From CAYMEK01 sp964389305 (lineage in GTDB: Bacteria > Spirochaetota > Spirochaetia > SZUA-6 > DRHE01), in contig CAYMEK010000037.1 in the NCBI GenBank assembly GCA_964389305.1, forward strand, positions 1 to 42,755: a DNA stretch of 42,755 nt, in the 5' to 3' direction. A program made the position numbers and the translations under genes. The notes below the pieces were generated by a model. The model worked only from the letters and a program-made list of their open reading frames with translations. It searched no databases and was not told where the DNA came from. The first letter of the stretch is position 1. Each line of letters opens with the position of its first letter. This document shows positions 24,125 through 32,582 of the stretch, piece after piece.

Positions 24125-24817
24125 CTAGCGATAAAAAAGCTTCTTCGCCCTGGCGGACAGCTCGTATATCCTGTTCAGGATATCCGTAGCGATCTTCTGG
24201 TAATTTATGGTGGCCTGATCTTCATTGAAATAGGAATCTAGGTATATCGGCCTGCCAACGATGAATCCGTAGTTGCTGCGGAAGCGGGGGAAATAGGAGT
24301 CGACCGTGTAGCTCCTGCCTTGATACCTGTACCGTACCTCTTTCATGACGATGTTCTTTTCGTCTATCCATACACCGACAGGCACAACAGCCGCCCGGCC
24401 GCAGACGGCCAGCCGCGCCGCCCCCCGGCGGGCCCTCACCCTTTTGCCCGGAGCGGTGCGTTCCCCTTGGGGCGCAATAAGGACCGAATGACCCTTCGAA
24501 AGTACGAACATGGCGTCTTCTATCGTCTGCAGTGACTTCTCACTCCTGTACAGGACGATCTGATTGCTCAGGCGGAAAATGATCCGCGGTACCAGGAAGG
24601 ACCAAACCTGTTCTTCCACGAGAGTGTGGATGGTTGCGCCTTTCATAAAGGAAAGGATAGGAAAAGCATCCCATACGGTGGGATGGTTGACCGCGATTAC
24701 TTTCGGACCATCTGGAAGTACGCAGTGTACGCGATGTCGTATCTTCAGGAAAAAACGTAAAAAAAATCTTAGAAAAAACTTGAATATGTAGCTAAAAACA
24801 GACGGATAAAGGATCAT
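24125..24817 (-). CDS. PlsC-like 1-acylglycerol-3-phosphate acyltransferase family
   Basis: 230 aa with an N-terminal hydrophobic, Phe-rich membrane segment (residues 5-25). The LPLAT catalytic motif HX4D is NHPTVWD (His45, Asp50), and the second block is APQGERTAPG (EGTR equivalent). It is probably a lysophospholipid acyltransferase, though it could act on another lipid. The ATG overlaps the stop of the RND-type permease gene as ATGA. That tight coupling suggests the pair makes and moves a lipid. Confidence 0.88.
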   Translation of the reverse strand: MILYPSVFSYIFKFFLRFFLRFFLKIRHRVHCVLPDGPKVIAVNHPTVWDAFPILSFMKGATIHTLVEEQVWSFLVPRIIFRLSNQIVLYRSEKSLQTIEDAMFVLSKGHSVLIAPQGERTAPGKRVRARRGAARLAVCGRAAVVPVGVWIDEKNIVMKEVRYRYQGRSYTVDSYFPRFRSNYGFIVGRPIYLDSYFNEDQATINYQKIATDILNRIYELSARAKKLFYR

Positions 24818-27075
24818 TTGCTGCTCGCGGAGGAACGAATCAGACCCAGAAGCGCGGGCAACACGATTAAGGTGCTGACACAGGTAGCCGACAGGGTAAA
24901 CACCACCAGCATTCCGAAGTATATGATCGGACGGAAGCTAGCCAGTGTCAATACGAGCAAGCCGCCCACGATGGATACCGTGGTCAGGAGAATGGGCCTA
25001 CCGGTGGCCAACAAGGTCTCGGCGACATCGTTGCTCTGTCGGTAGTGGATGATGAAATGGATGGCATCATCCACGCCGACCCCTATGGCGACCGCCGATA
25101 CCATGATCGTTGTCATATCCAGGGGTATTCTGAACGCAGCCATAAAAACGAAATTGAGCATAACACCGGTTACCAGGGGTACAATTGCAAGCAATCCGCA
25201 GGCCAGCGAACGGAAGGCCAAGGTAGTGATACCCAGGACAAAAAGCACAGACAGAAACATAGACTTGCTCAGATTCCTGCGCAGAAGGTTGGAAAGAGAT
25301 AGGTACTGGAGGCTTTGGCCCCAGATCTCGGTCCGAACTCCCGCCGGCAGAGAACCCCCAATTACCGTATTCATTCGCGCCAACAGCTCTCGAAGCCCCT
25401 GCTCGTCGATGAATTTCTGCGTCTTGCTGTTGTAGATCCGGAAGGACAGGGTAAGTTGAGAGAAGTCCTCACTATATAGATTGGGAAACCCGCCGATCTT
25501 CATGAACCTAGACAGGAGAATAATCGGCGCACGCGATTCAGGTATTTTGTCTTGAGCGTTCATCACCCGGTTCATGAAACGCAAGAAAGCGGGGAAAGAG
25601 ATGGAATGGGAGATATCAGGTAAAGAGCGGAGGGCAAGCTCCAGTTCGGACACCTCCCGTAGGATTTCCGGCTGCAGGAAGTAGCCCTGCTCTCCGCCAG
25701 GTGCGGTAAGGGTGAGATGTATCTCGTCGAACCCACCAAGACGGCTGGTTAGAAAATACATGTCCTTTACGACCTTCGCGCGCCGGGGGAAGTACCCGAT
25801 CGTATCAGTGTTAGTGTTGAGCCGGGTCAGGGAGAAACCGAAGGCTAACGCCAGGACAACCAGGCCGGCCAGAACGGGCACCCGCCACTTGCTGGTCAGA
25901 GCACCTAAGCCCGCCATGATCCGGGAGGAAAAACCGGAACGCACCCTGAGTACCTGTCGTCTCGCCGGAGGCTTCAATCGACTCAGTACGGCCGGAAAGA
26001 AAAACAGCGACAGCAGGGCGCAGGATACGATGCCGAAGCTGGCCGACAGGGCAAATTCCCTGGTCTGTCTGATACTGGTGACCAGAAGGCTCAAGAATCC
26101 CACAACCGTAGTGGCCGCAGCCATCAGTATCGTCCTGTTGATTCTCTCCACTACATCGATTACCCAATACCTCGACATTCGCCCCGTTTGGGTACTGCGG
26201 TAGTACTGGTTGAGGATATGGATGCTGTACGAGCTGCCCAGCGTTAAAACCAGAGGCGGTGCGATGATGCTCACGATGGTCAGCCTGAATCCGAGCAGCG
26301 ACATAAAACCCAGACTCCAGGTCGTTCCCAGAATGACTACCAGAAACGGCAGCAGCACACCCCTGAGCGAGTGAAATCCCAGAAAATAAAATGCCAGGAT
26401 TACCAGCGCGGCGAACAGAAACAACCTGCTCAGGTCACGCGAGAGATACGTGCCCGTTTTCTCTACAAAAGGGATCGAGCCGCTCACGTAGTACTTGTAA
26501 TAACCTTCCAGGTCGCCGGCGATCTCATCGATCGAGCGCATGAGAGCGGAAAAATCGGTAATCTGACCGGCGGGGAAAAAAGCGTTTAAGACCGTGCCGT
26601 CCTCGGATAGGACGAGATTTTGAGTGTAGGGAGTTTCCGTGAGCCTTCGTTTAAATACAGCCAGCTCCTCAGAGGTCTGCGGAGCCCCGCGACCGGGGGC
26701 TATCGGAACCACGGTTAGCCGGGTCGATTTTCTCTCGAAGGTCATCAGGTTGAAAGGTGTGATCCCCTCTTCGATCTCAGGCAGTTCCTCAAGTCTGCGG
26801 TAGACGTCATTGAGTACGTGCAGCTTGTCAATCGTAAAAGGATTCTCGCTTTCCACGGCCAGTACGAGGAACTCTCCGGTAATCCCCTGTGCCTTATATC
26901 GCTCCCTTAGCCGCACGATTTCCGCGCTCTCGGGAAGCAAGCTGGCCACATCGGGATCCACTCGAAGATGAGAGGCATAGTAACCGAAAAACGCTGTCAG
27001 CACGGCCGTCATTACGAGAACGAACAGTGAATGCCTGCAGGTAAACTCGAGCAGGCGTCGAATCAAGGCTGTCAC
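24814..27075 (-). CDS. RND/MMPL-superfamily permease
   Basis: 753 aa with two repeats, each of one TM helix, a large periplasmic loop and five TM helices (TM near 15-33, 218-360, 395-412, 615-740). The second repeat has GVGVDDAIHFIIHY, the conserved GxxxDD-type proton-relay helix; the first has LGSSYSIHILNQYY. This matches the MmpL/HpnN-type exporters. At this size without partner adaptor genes, transport of hydrophobic lipids is more likely than drug efflux. The start is GTG 27075 with a weak ribosome-binding site. It is coupled to the PlsC-like gene. Confidence 0.88.
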   Translation of the reverse strand: MTALIRRLLEFTCRHSLFVLVMTAVLTAFFGYYASHLRVDPDVASLLPESAEIVRLRERYKAQGITGEFLVLAVESENPFTIDKLHVLNDVYRRLEELPEIEEGITPFNLMTFERKSTRLTVVPIAPGRGAPQTSEELAVFKRRLTETPYTQNLVLSEDGTVLNAFFPAGQITDFSALMRSIDEIAGDLEGYYKYYVSGSIPFVEKTGTYLSRDLSRLFLFAALVILAFYFLGFHSLRGVLLPFLVVILGTTWSLGFMSLLGFRLTIVSIIAPPLVLTLGSSYSIHILNQYYRSTQTGRMSRYWVIDVVERINRTILMAAATTVVGFLSLLVTSIRQTREFALSASFGIVSCALLSLFFFPAVLSRLKPPARRQVLRVRSGFSSRIMAGLGALTSKWRVPVLAGLVVLALAFGFSLTRLNTNTDTIGYFPRRAKVVKDMYFLTSRLGGFDEIHLTLTAPGGEQGYFLQPEILREVSELELALRSLPDISHSISFPAFLRFMNRVMNAQDKIPESRAPIILLSRFMKIGGFPNLYSEDFSQLTLSFRIYNSKTQKFIDEQGLRELLARMNTVIGGSLPAGVRTEIWGQSLQYLSLSNLLRRNLSKSMFLSVLFVLGITTLAFRSLACGLLAIVPLVTGVMLNFVFMAAFRIPLDMTTIMVSAVAIGVGVDDAIHFIIHYRQSNDVAETLLATGRPILLTTVSIVGGLLVLTLASFRPIIYFGMLVVFTLSATCVSTLIVLPALLGLIRSSASSK

Positions 27076-27176
27076 AGCGGATTACAAATTAGCGGCTCTG
27101 ATTTCGGCTGTCAAGGAGGCTCCCGCGGTCAGAGGCTCCCACCGTGTAGGATTATTCATCGACTTAATATATTATC

Positions 27177-27205
27177 TTGACCTGGTCTGTGAGTTACCTT
27201 ATTGT
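27177..27205 (+). promoter_or_regulatory. sigma70-type promoter of the aap operon
   Basis: TTGACC (27177-27182) and TATTGT (27200-27205) are separated by 17 bp. The predicted start is near 27212, 24 bases before the aapJ ATG, whose AAAGGAGGTG site is at 27220-27229. Confidence 0.55.
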
Positions 27206-27235
27206 TTAATCATTATACATAAAGGAGGTGCCACG

Positions 27236-28300
27236 ATGGGAAAAAAGTGGTACGCGTTATTGCCAGGGTTACTCGTGCTGGCTCTGGCTTTGATCACCTG
27301 CGCGCCATCGGCGAAAGAAGGTGAGGCCGCAGAAGAGGCCGGCGCCATGGCCGCCGGACGGCTCCAGCTTATCAAGGATCGAGGAACGATCATCGTCGGC
27401 TGCAACGCCGAGCTGCCTGGCTTCGGCTACCTCAATCCCAGCGGCGAGTTCGAAGGCTTCGATGTGGACTTCGGCAGGGCCCTCGCCGCCGCGATTTTTG
27501 GTGATGCCTCCAAGATCGAGTTCCGCCCGCTGACCGCGGCCGAGCGGCTGCCGGCTCTGCAGACCGGCGAGATCGACGTCCTGCTACGAAATACGACCTG
27601 GACTCTTACCCGGGATTCCGCCAACGAAGTGGATTGGGCTGCGGTGACCTTCTACGACGGCCAGGGCATGATGGTGCGAAAGAACACGGGGTGGAAAACC
27701 TTGGAAGACATGGAAGGAGCCACCGTGGCTTCCACCACGGGTACGACCACGGAGATGAACCTGGCCGACGCCTTCCGATCCAGGGGCATCGACTACACTC
27801 CCCTGCTGTTTGAAAGCACCCAGGACACCAACACCGCCTACGAGCAGGGTCGCGCCGACGCCGAGACCTCCGACAAATCGCAGCTGGCCGCCCTGCGTTC
27901 GGCTATGGCCAATCCGGATGAGCACGTCATCCTCGACGTCACCATGTCCAAAGAGCCGCTGGGTCCGCTAACCGCCCACGGCGACAACCAGTGGAACGAC
28001 GCCGTGCGCTGGGTGGTCTGGGGCATGATGCAGGCCGAGGAATCCGGGGTCAGTTCCAAAAACCTCGACCAGATGATGAACAGCGGCGATCCGACCATCC
28101 GGCGCCTGCTGGGTATCGAGGGCGAGATGGGCGCCTCCCTCGGACTGCCCAACGACTTCATGGTCAATGTGATCAGGCAGGTGGGCAATTACGCCGAGGT
28201 TTACGAGCGGCACCTGGGCCCGCAGGGCATCAACATCCCGCGCGGACCCAACCGCCTGTGGAAGGACGGCGGACTGCTCTACCCGATGGCCTGGCGCTAG
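27236..28300 (+). CDS. aapJ: AapJ-like general L-amino-acid binding protein (lipoprotein)
   Basis: A 354-aa family-3 solute-binding protein. The signal is hydrophobic LLVLALALITC with a lipobox Cys at about residue 22, so it is probably a lipid-anchored periplasmic receptor. The binding-protein core has RGTIIVGCNAELPGFGY, GFDVDFGRALAAA and ALQTGEIDVLLRNTTWT. The C-terminus NRLWKDGGLLYPMAW is typical of AapJ/BztA. It has a strong AAAGGAGGTG site. It is first gene of aapJ-Q-M-P, and a hairpin/terminator follows it, which would give more receptor than permease. Confidence 0.94.
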   Translation: MGKKWYALLPGLLVLALALITCAPSAKEGEAAEEAGAMAAGRLQLIKDRGTIIVGCNAELPGFGYLNPSGEFEGFDVDFGRALAAAIFGDASKIEFRPLTAAERLPALQTGEIDVLLRNTTWTLTRDSANEVDWAAVTFYDGQGMMVRKNTGWKTLEDMEGATVASTTGTTTEMNLADAFRSRGIDYTPLLFESTQDTNTAYEQGRADAETSDKSQLAALRSAMANPDEHVILDVTMSKEPLGPLTAHGDNQWNDAVRWVVWGMMQAEESGVSSKNLDQMMNSGDPTIRRLLGIEGEMGASLGLPNDFMVNVIRQVGNYAEVYERHLGPQGINIPRGPNRLWKDGGLLYPMAWR

Positions 28301-28317
28301 GAGCTCATCCCCGGTCC

Positions 28318-28386
28318 AAAGGGACGCATGAGATCGGAAACAGCCCGGTATGTCCCTTTCGAGGAGCGTATCGGGCTGTCTTTTTT
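28318..28386 (+). terminator. intercistronic terminator/pseudoknot between aapJ and aapQ
   Basis: ACAGCCCG (28340-28347) pairs with CGGGCTGT (28372-28379) and is followed by CTTTTTT, an intrinsic-terminator layout with a long loop. A second perfect 8-bp pairing, AAAGGGAC (28318-28325) with GTCCCTTT (28352-28359), interlocks with it: each stem has one arm in the other's loop. The pair therefore forms an H-type pseudoknot or two alternative folds. It probably limits read-through into aapQMP, and may be regulated. Confidence 0.6.
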
Positions 28387-28400
28387 GACAGGAGTGAGTG

Positions 28401-29588
28401 GTGGAAAGAACCGGAAACCAAACACCGAAGAGCGCGGTCCCTTTCTGGAGGGATATACGGGTGCTCAGGGTTTTCGCCCAGGCTGTCTTTCTGATGGTGG
28501 TGGTTGCCGTGATCCTGTGGGCGATTTCGAATTACAGAGCCCGGGGATTGATCTTCAGCTACAGCTTTCTTGATGAGGAGGCCAGCTTCGATCTGGCCGA
28601 GGGTCTGGAGTTCAGCCCTACCGATACCTATGCCCGGGCTTTCCTGGTCGGTGTAGTGAATACACTACGGGTAGCGGCCGCGGGTATCGTGCTCGCCACG
28701 CTGTTGGGACTGATTGCCGGTATTGCCCGTTTGTCCCAGAACTGGATGGTCAGCAAGATCGCCACCGTCTATGTGGAGATAATCCGCAACACGCCCCTGC
28801 TGGTACAGCTTTTTTTCATCTACTTTGCGGTGATCCTGAATATGCCCAAAATGTCAGAAGCCATCAGCCTGCCGGGGCCGGTATTGGTCAGCAACCGCGG
28901 TATTGCGATACCGTGGCCGCGAATCGCCGATTCATTCCGAATCTGGTGGACGTTTCTGCTGCTGGCAGCGGCGGCCGCGGCCGCGCTGTTGGTCTTGAGG
29001 CGCCGACACTTGCAGCGAACGGGCCGTCCTGGTATCAACATGTTCTGGGTGTTTGCAGCCTTGATCGGCATCCCGGCTCTCGGCTGGATTGTGATTGCGG
29101 GCAGCCCGCTTCAGCTAGACCTCCCGAAGATTGTGACCAAAAGCGGCGGCATTCTCAGGGTGGAGGGAGGAGTCATCCTGTCCTCGGAGTTTACTGCGCT
29201 GCTGATCGGCCTGGTGGTCTACACCGGAGCCTATATCGCCGAGGTGGTCCGTGCCGGTATTCAATCGGTGCCCAAGGGGCAGACCGAAGCCGCCAGGGCT
29301 CAAGGATTCACCAACGGCCAAATCATGCGTCTGATCATTCTTCCCCAATCTCTGAGGGTCATCGTTCCACCCCTGATCAACCAGTATCTGAACCTCACCA
29401 AGAACTCCAGCCTGGCCATAGCCATCGGCTTTCTCGATTTGTATGCCGTCAGCCAGACCATGCTAAACCAGTCCGGACGGGTGGTGGAAGTTTTTTTTAT
29501 GATCATGGGAAGCTACCTGGCGATCAGCCTGACAATCTCCTTGATCATGAATATCGTCAATAAGCGCATCCAGATCGTGGAGCGATGA
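28401..29588 (+). CDS. aapQ: AapQ-like amino-acid ABC permease
   Basis: A 395-aa HisM/GlnP-type permease with eight or so TM segments. It has the family's large insertion between the first and later TM helices (about residues 150-260) typical of AapQ. The EAA loop is EAARAQGFTNGQIMRLIILPQ. The N-terminal pairing region includes VEIIRNTPLLVQLFFIYF. There are two adjacent GTG codons; 28401 has better spacing from GGAG than 28398. It overlaps aapM by ATGA. Confidence 0.94.
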   Translation: MERTGNQTPKSAVPFWRDIRVLRVFAQAVFLMVVVAVILWAISNYRARGLIFSYSFLDEEASFDLAEGLEFSPTDTYARAFLVGVVNTLRVAAAGIVLATLLGLIAGIARLSQNWMVSKIATVYVEIIRNTPLLVQLFFIYFAVILNMPKMSEAISLPGPVLVSNRGIAIPWPRIADSFRIWWTFLLLAAAAAAALLVLRRRHLQRTGRPGINMFWVFAALIGIPALGWIVIAGSPLQLDLPKIVTKSGGILRVEGGVILSSEFTALLIGLVVYTGAYIAEVVRAGIQSVPKGQTEAARAQGFTNGQIMRLIILPQSLRVIVPPLINQYLNLTKNSSLAIAIGFLDLYAVSQTMLNQSGRVVEVFFMIMGSYLAISLTISLIMNIVNKRIQIVER

Positions 29589-30652
29589 GTATGAGCGTGC
29601 AGTCTGAAGTACAGCGGCCTCCCCGGGTGGAAGTGGGTTTTCTGGGGTGGTTGAAGAAAAATCTGTTCAGCACCTGGTACAACGCCCTGCTCACCCTCGC
29701 CTCCCTGGCTTTCATTTTCTTCGCCGGCCGGGCGATCCTGATCTGGGCCGTACGGGATGCCCGGTGGGAGGTGGTCACGACCAACCTGAAGGTGTTCATG
29801 ATCGGCCGCTATCCGGCTGCCGAGGCCTGGCGGGTGCTGGTAAGCCTGGGCGTGGTTGCGCTGCTGGCGGCGCTAACCTGGATATTCCGAAAAGCCAAGG
29901 GCGCTCCGATACGACGCTGGCTGATTCTGGGCTGGCTGCTCTCTTTCCCCCTGGTCGGAATCCTGCTTCGGGGTTTCTCCCCACAAAGTTCGTTTTTGCC
30001 AAGAGTATCCTCGGAGATTTGGAGCGGGCTGCTGCTGACCCTGGTATTGGCCGTGGTAGGCATCGTAGCCTCTTTCCCCCTGGGCGTCCTCCTGGCCCTG
30101 GGCCGCCGCAGCAAGCTGCCGGTCATCAGAGTCCTTTCCACAGTGTACATAGAGACGATCCGCGGAGTACCCCTGATCAGTGTGCTCTTCATGAGCCAGC
30201 TCATGCTGCCCCTTTTTCTGCCGCCGCAGATCCGGCTCGGCACGGTGATGCGGGCGCTTACCGGAATAACCCTGTTCAGTGCCGCTTATACCGCCGAAAA
30301 TATTCGCGGGGGACTGGCAGCCGTGCCTTTGGGACAGTACGAAGCGGCCGGGGCGGTGGGATTGAACAAGGTCTTGATGACGATACTGATCGTGCTCCCC
30401 CAGGCCCTGAGGGCGGTGATTCCCGCCATCGTGGGACAGTTCATCAGCCTGTTCAAGGATACCACCCTGGTGGTAATCGTCGGTCTTCTGGAGCTTCTGG
30501 GGATTGCCAAGGCGGTGACAGGGCAGAGGCAATTCATAGGGCTGCACATGGAAGCCTATTCTTTCGTCGCCCTCCTGTTCTTCGTCTGCTGCTTCCTGAT
30601 GTCCCGCGGCAGCCGGCGTCTGGAGCGGTCTTTGGGTGTAGGAGAGCGTTGA
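29585..30652 (+). CDS. aapM: AapM-like amino-acid ABC permease
   Basis: 355 aa, the second permease of the importer. An N-terminal hydrophobic extension of about 140 residues precedes the permease core. The core has YIETIRGVPLISVLFMSQL, and its EAA loop is EAAGAVGLNKVLMTILIVLPQ. KDTTLVVIVGLLELL is typical of the family. ATG 29585 overlaps the aapQ stop; the ATG two codons later is an alternative. It forms the heterodimeric channel with AapQ. Confidence 0.94.
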   Translation: MSMSVQSEVQRPPRVEVGFLGWLKKNLFSTWYNALLTLASLAFIFFAGRAILIWAVRDARWEVVTTNLKVFMIGRYPAAEAWRVLVSLGVVALLAALTWIFRKAKGAPIRRWLILGWLLSFPLVGILLRGFSPQSSFLPRVSSEIWSGLLLTLVLAVVGIVASFPLGVLLALGRRSKLPVIRVLSTVYIETIRGVPLISVLFMSQLMLPLFLPPQIRLGTVMRALTGITLFSAAYTAENIRGGLAAVPLGQYEAAGAVGLNKVLMTILIVLPQALRAVIPAIVGQFISLFKDTTLVVIVGLLELLGIAKAVTGQRQFIGLHMEAYSFVALLFFVCCFLMSRGSRRLERSLGVGER

Positions 30653-30656
30653 GCCT

Positions 30657-31394
30657 ATGAAAGACATTATAATCTGCCGGGACGTACACAAGTGGTTCGG
30701 AAACTTTCACGTTCTGCGAGGGGTGGACCTGACGGTTAGCAAAGGCGAGGTGGTGGTGATCTGCGGCCCGTCGGGAAGCGGCAAGTCGACGTTTATACGA
30801 ACGATCAACCGCCTGGAAGAGCATCAGCACGGCAGCATCAACGTAGACGGCATCGAGCTGACCAATGATTTACGCAACATCCACGCGGTGCAGCGTGAGA
30901 TCGGGATGGTTTTTCAGCAGTTCAACCTGTTTCCTCATCTGAAGGTCATCGACAACATCACCCTGGCTCCCATCTGGGTGAGGCGGTGGCCCAAGGATAA
31001 AGCGGTCAAGGTGGCCGAGGAGCTGTTGCAGCGGGTAGGTATCCCGGAGCAGGCCGACAAGTACCCAGGCCAGCTTTCCGGGGGGCAGCAGCAGAGGGTG
31101 GCGATCGCCCGCGCCCTGGCCATGCAGCCCAAGATCATGCTGTTCGATGAGCCCACCTCCGCCCTGGACCCGGAGATGATCAAGGAAGTGCTGGACGTGA
31201 TGGTGGAACTGGCTAAAAGCGGAATGACGATGATCGTGATCACCCACGAGATGGGTTTCGCCAAGGAAGTCGCCAACCGCATCTTCTTTTTCGACGAGGG
31301 GAACATCGTCGAGTTCAATACACCGCAGGAGTTTTTCCGCAATCCGCGGGAAGAGCGTACCAAGCGCTTCCTGAGCCAGATCCTGACCCACTAG
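30657..31394 (+). CDS. aapP: AapP-like amino-acid ABC ATPase
   Basis: 245 aa. It has Walker A GPSGSGKST, Q-loop VFQQFNLFPH, signature LSGGQQQR, Walker B IMLFDEPTSALD and H-switch ITHEMGFA, all canonical. It energises uptake through AapQ/AapM and lies 4 bp behind aapM. It ends the operon; no clear U-tract terminator follows in the 132 bp before the next gene. Confidence 0.97.
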   Translation: MKDIIICRDVHKWFGNFHVLRGVDLTVSKGEVVVICGPSGSGKSTFIRTINRLEEHQHGSINVDGIELTNDLRNIHAVQREIGMVFQQFNLFPHLKVIDNITLAPIWVRRWPKDKAVKVAEELLQRVGIPEQADKYPGQLSGGQQQRVAIARALAMQPKIMLFDEPTSALDPEMIKEVLDVMVELAKSGMTMIVITHEMGFAKEVANRIFFFDEGNIVEFNTPQEFFRNPREERTKRFLSQILTH

Positions 31395-31526
31395 GCGTCC
31401 TGCGGAAGCGTCTAAGTGTGGGATGCCCCCCGGGCTTGCCAATGGGTAGAAGCGGGCTCGAACCTCCGCTGGTAATACAGCCGTTCTATATTCGACGGTG
31501 CATGTGGCATGCCTTTGCCACTTCCA

Positions 31527-32246
31527 CTAGCCGGCCGACGGCAACGCCAGCATATGCACTTCCCCGGTCCATCCAACGAGACCCGTGGTGGACTTGATCA
31601 GATAGCAGCCGGATGTCTGATCGTACAACAAGATCGAGCATGTGCTGCCTTTTCGCAGATTGGCCACGATGTCTCTGCAGGCTGTGGTGCGAAAGATTGG
31701 GATGCTTTGATCCACTGTCGCTTCCACTCCCACATAGTAAAAAGCTTGGGGTACGAACACCATGGTTCTGGTTTTTGGATCGAGAACGTATTTATCCGTT
31801 TTCAGCCAGAAGGAGACCCACTCACTGACCAGGACGATACCGTATCCGGAGAATGACGGCGATTGACCTTCAAGCGCCCACATCAGTTTTATGAACGAGC
31901 CTGAATACCAAAGGATGTTATGGGTGAAATCCATGCACGAGTCAACACCCGAATATTGGAGGATTTTTACTTCCTGATACCTGTCCGTTTTATCTATATC
32001 GATGATATCCAATCGATATTTGGCCTCATCACAGAGAGAACCAGGATTCGGAAGCTTTCCGGTTATCGACACGATATTGATCTCCAAAGCATATTCGCCT
32101 TCGGAGTCTATGGACAGGTGAATCGCGTCTTTTTTCCCATCTCCGTCCAAGTCCGCAGATGCATCGAAAGTGATGTTTTCCGAATGAATCGGTAAAGCAC
32201 AGAAAAGGCAGAATGAGCAGAAGCATACGATATTTCTTATATTCAT
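31527..32246 (-). CDS. secreted protein with FG-GAP-like and SH3-like segments
   Basis: 239 aa. The start is ATG 32246, preceded by a near-perfect AAAGGAGGT. Residues 1-20 form a Cys-rich signal peptide (CFCSFCLFCALP). The mature N-terminus has DADLDGDGKKDAIHL-like spacing (ASADLDGDGKKDA), a calcium-loop/FG-GAP pattern. The last about 65 residues (FRTTACRDIVANLRKGSTCS ... GLVGWTGEV) look like a bacterial SH3 domain. Probably periplasmic or exported. No gene name can be given. It converges on aapP. Confidence 0.75.
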   Translation of the reverse strand: MNIRNIVCFCSFCLFCALPIHSENITFDASADLDGDGKKDAIHLSIDSEGEYALEINIVSITGKLPNPGSLCDEAKYRLDIIDIDKTDRYQEVKILQYSGVDSCMDFTHNILWYSGSFIKLMWALEGQSPSFSGYGIVLVSEWVSFWLKTDKYVLDPKTRTMVFVPQAFYYVGVEATVDQSIPIFRTTACRDIVANLRKGSTCSILLYDQTSGCYLIKSTTGLVGWTGEVHMLALPSAG

Positions 32247-32312
32247 CAACAAACCTCCTTTTTCTGATGAATTATACAACTTCGTGCCGCGCACTCGCTA
32301 CAGCGAAAAAGA

Positions 32313-32486
32313 ATGCCGCCCCTGCACCACTTCCTAACCGCCTGCAGTGCAGCAGATCGGCGGAGAATATTCGCGGAGTTCGAGCTTATCATCGAGGGCA
32401 TCGCCCAGCTCACGCTCCTGGTCGATGGAACCGGTCTGATTCAGCCCAGCGGGGAATTTCTATCTTCTCGAGTCCTGCACGGGTAG
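32313..32486 (+). CDS. small ORF, possibly a gene remnant
   Basis: A 57-aa frame starting MPPLHHFLTACSAADRR. Its middle (IFAEFELIIEGIAQLTLLVD) reads like real protein with GC-rich codons, but it has no ribosome-binding site and no recognised family. It occupies most of the 288-bp gap before the histidine kinase and may be the tail of a lost gene. Confidence 0.2.
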   Translation: MPPLHHFLTACSAADRRRIFAEFELIIEGIAQLTLLVDGTGLIQPSGEFLSSRVLHG

Positions 32487-32582
32487 GGGTTCAATCCCTT
32501 TCGTGAAAAATGCTTAACGTATATCCTATAGCTGTAGGGGTGCAGTCAATTATCGATCGATTGCTGTGCAGAGGAGTTCACC

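Noticed and set aside
29647..30660. 337-codon frame overlapping aapM
   Set aside because: It is the +2 shadow of a clear permease gene, with Gly/Arg/Pro-rich composition caused by GC-rich codons.
31455..31490. tRNA-like T-arm on the minus strand (GGTTCGAGCCC)
   Set aside because: No matching acceptor, D or anticodon arms; the local hairpin is AGCGG/CCGCT with a 10-base loop, not a T-arm.
32478..32505. tRNA-like T-arm (GGGTTCAATCCC)
   Set aside because: The required 5' acceptor strand is absent about 70 bases upstream, and the stem needs several G-U pairs.
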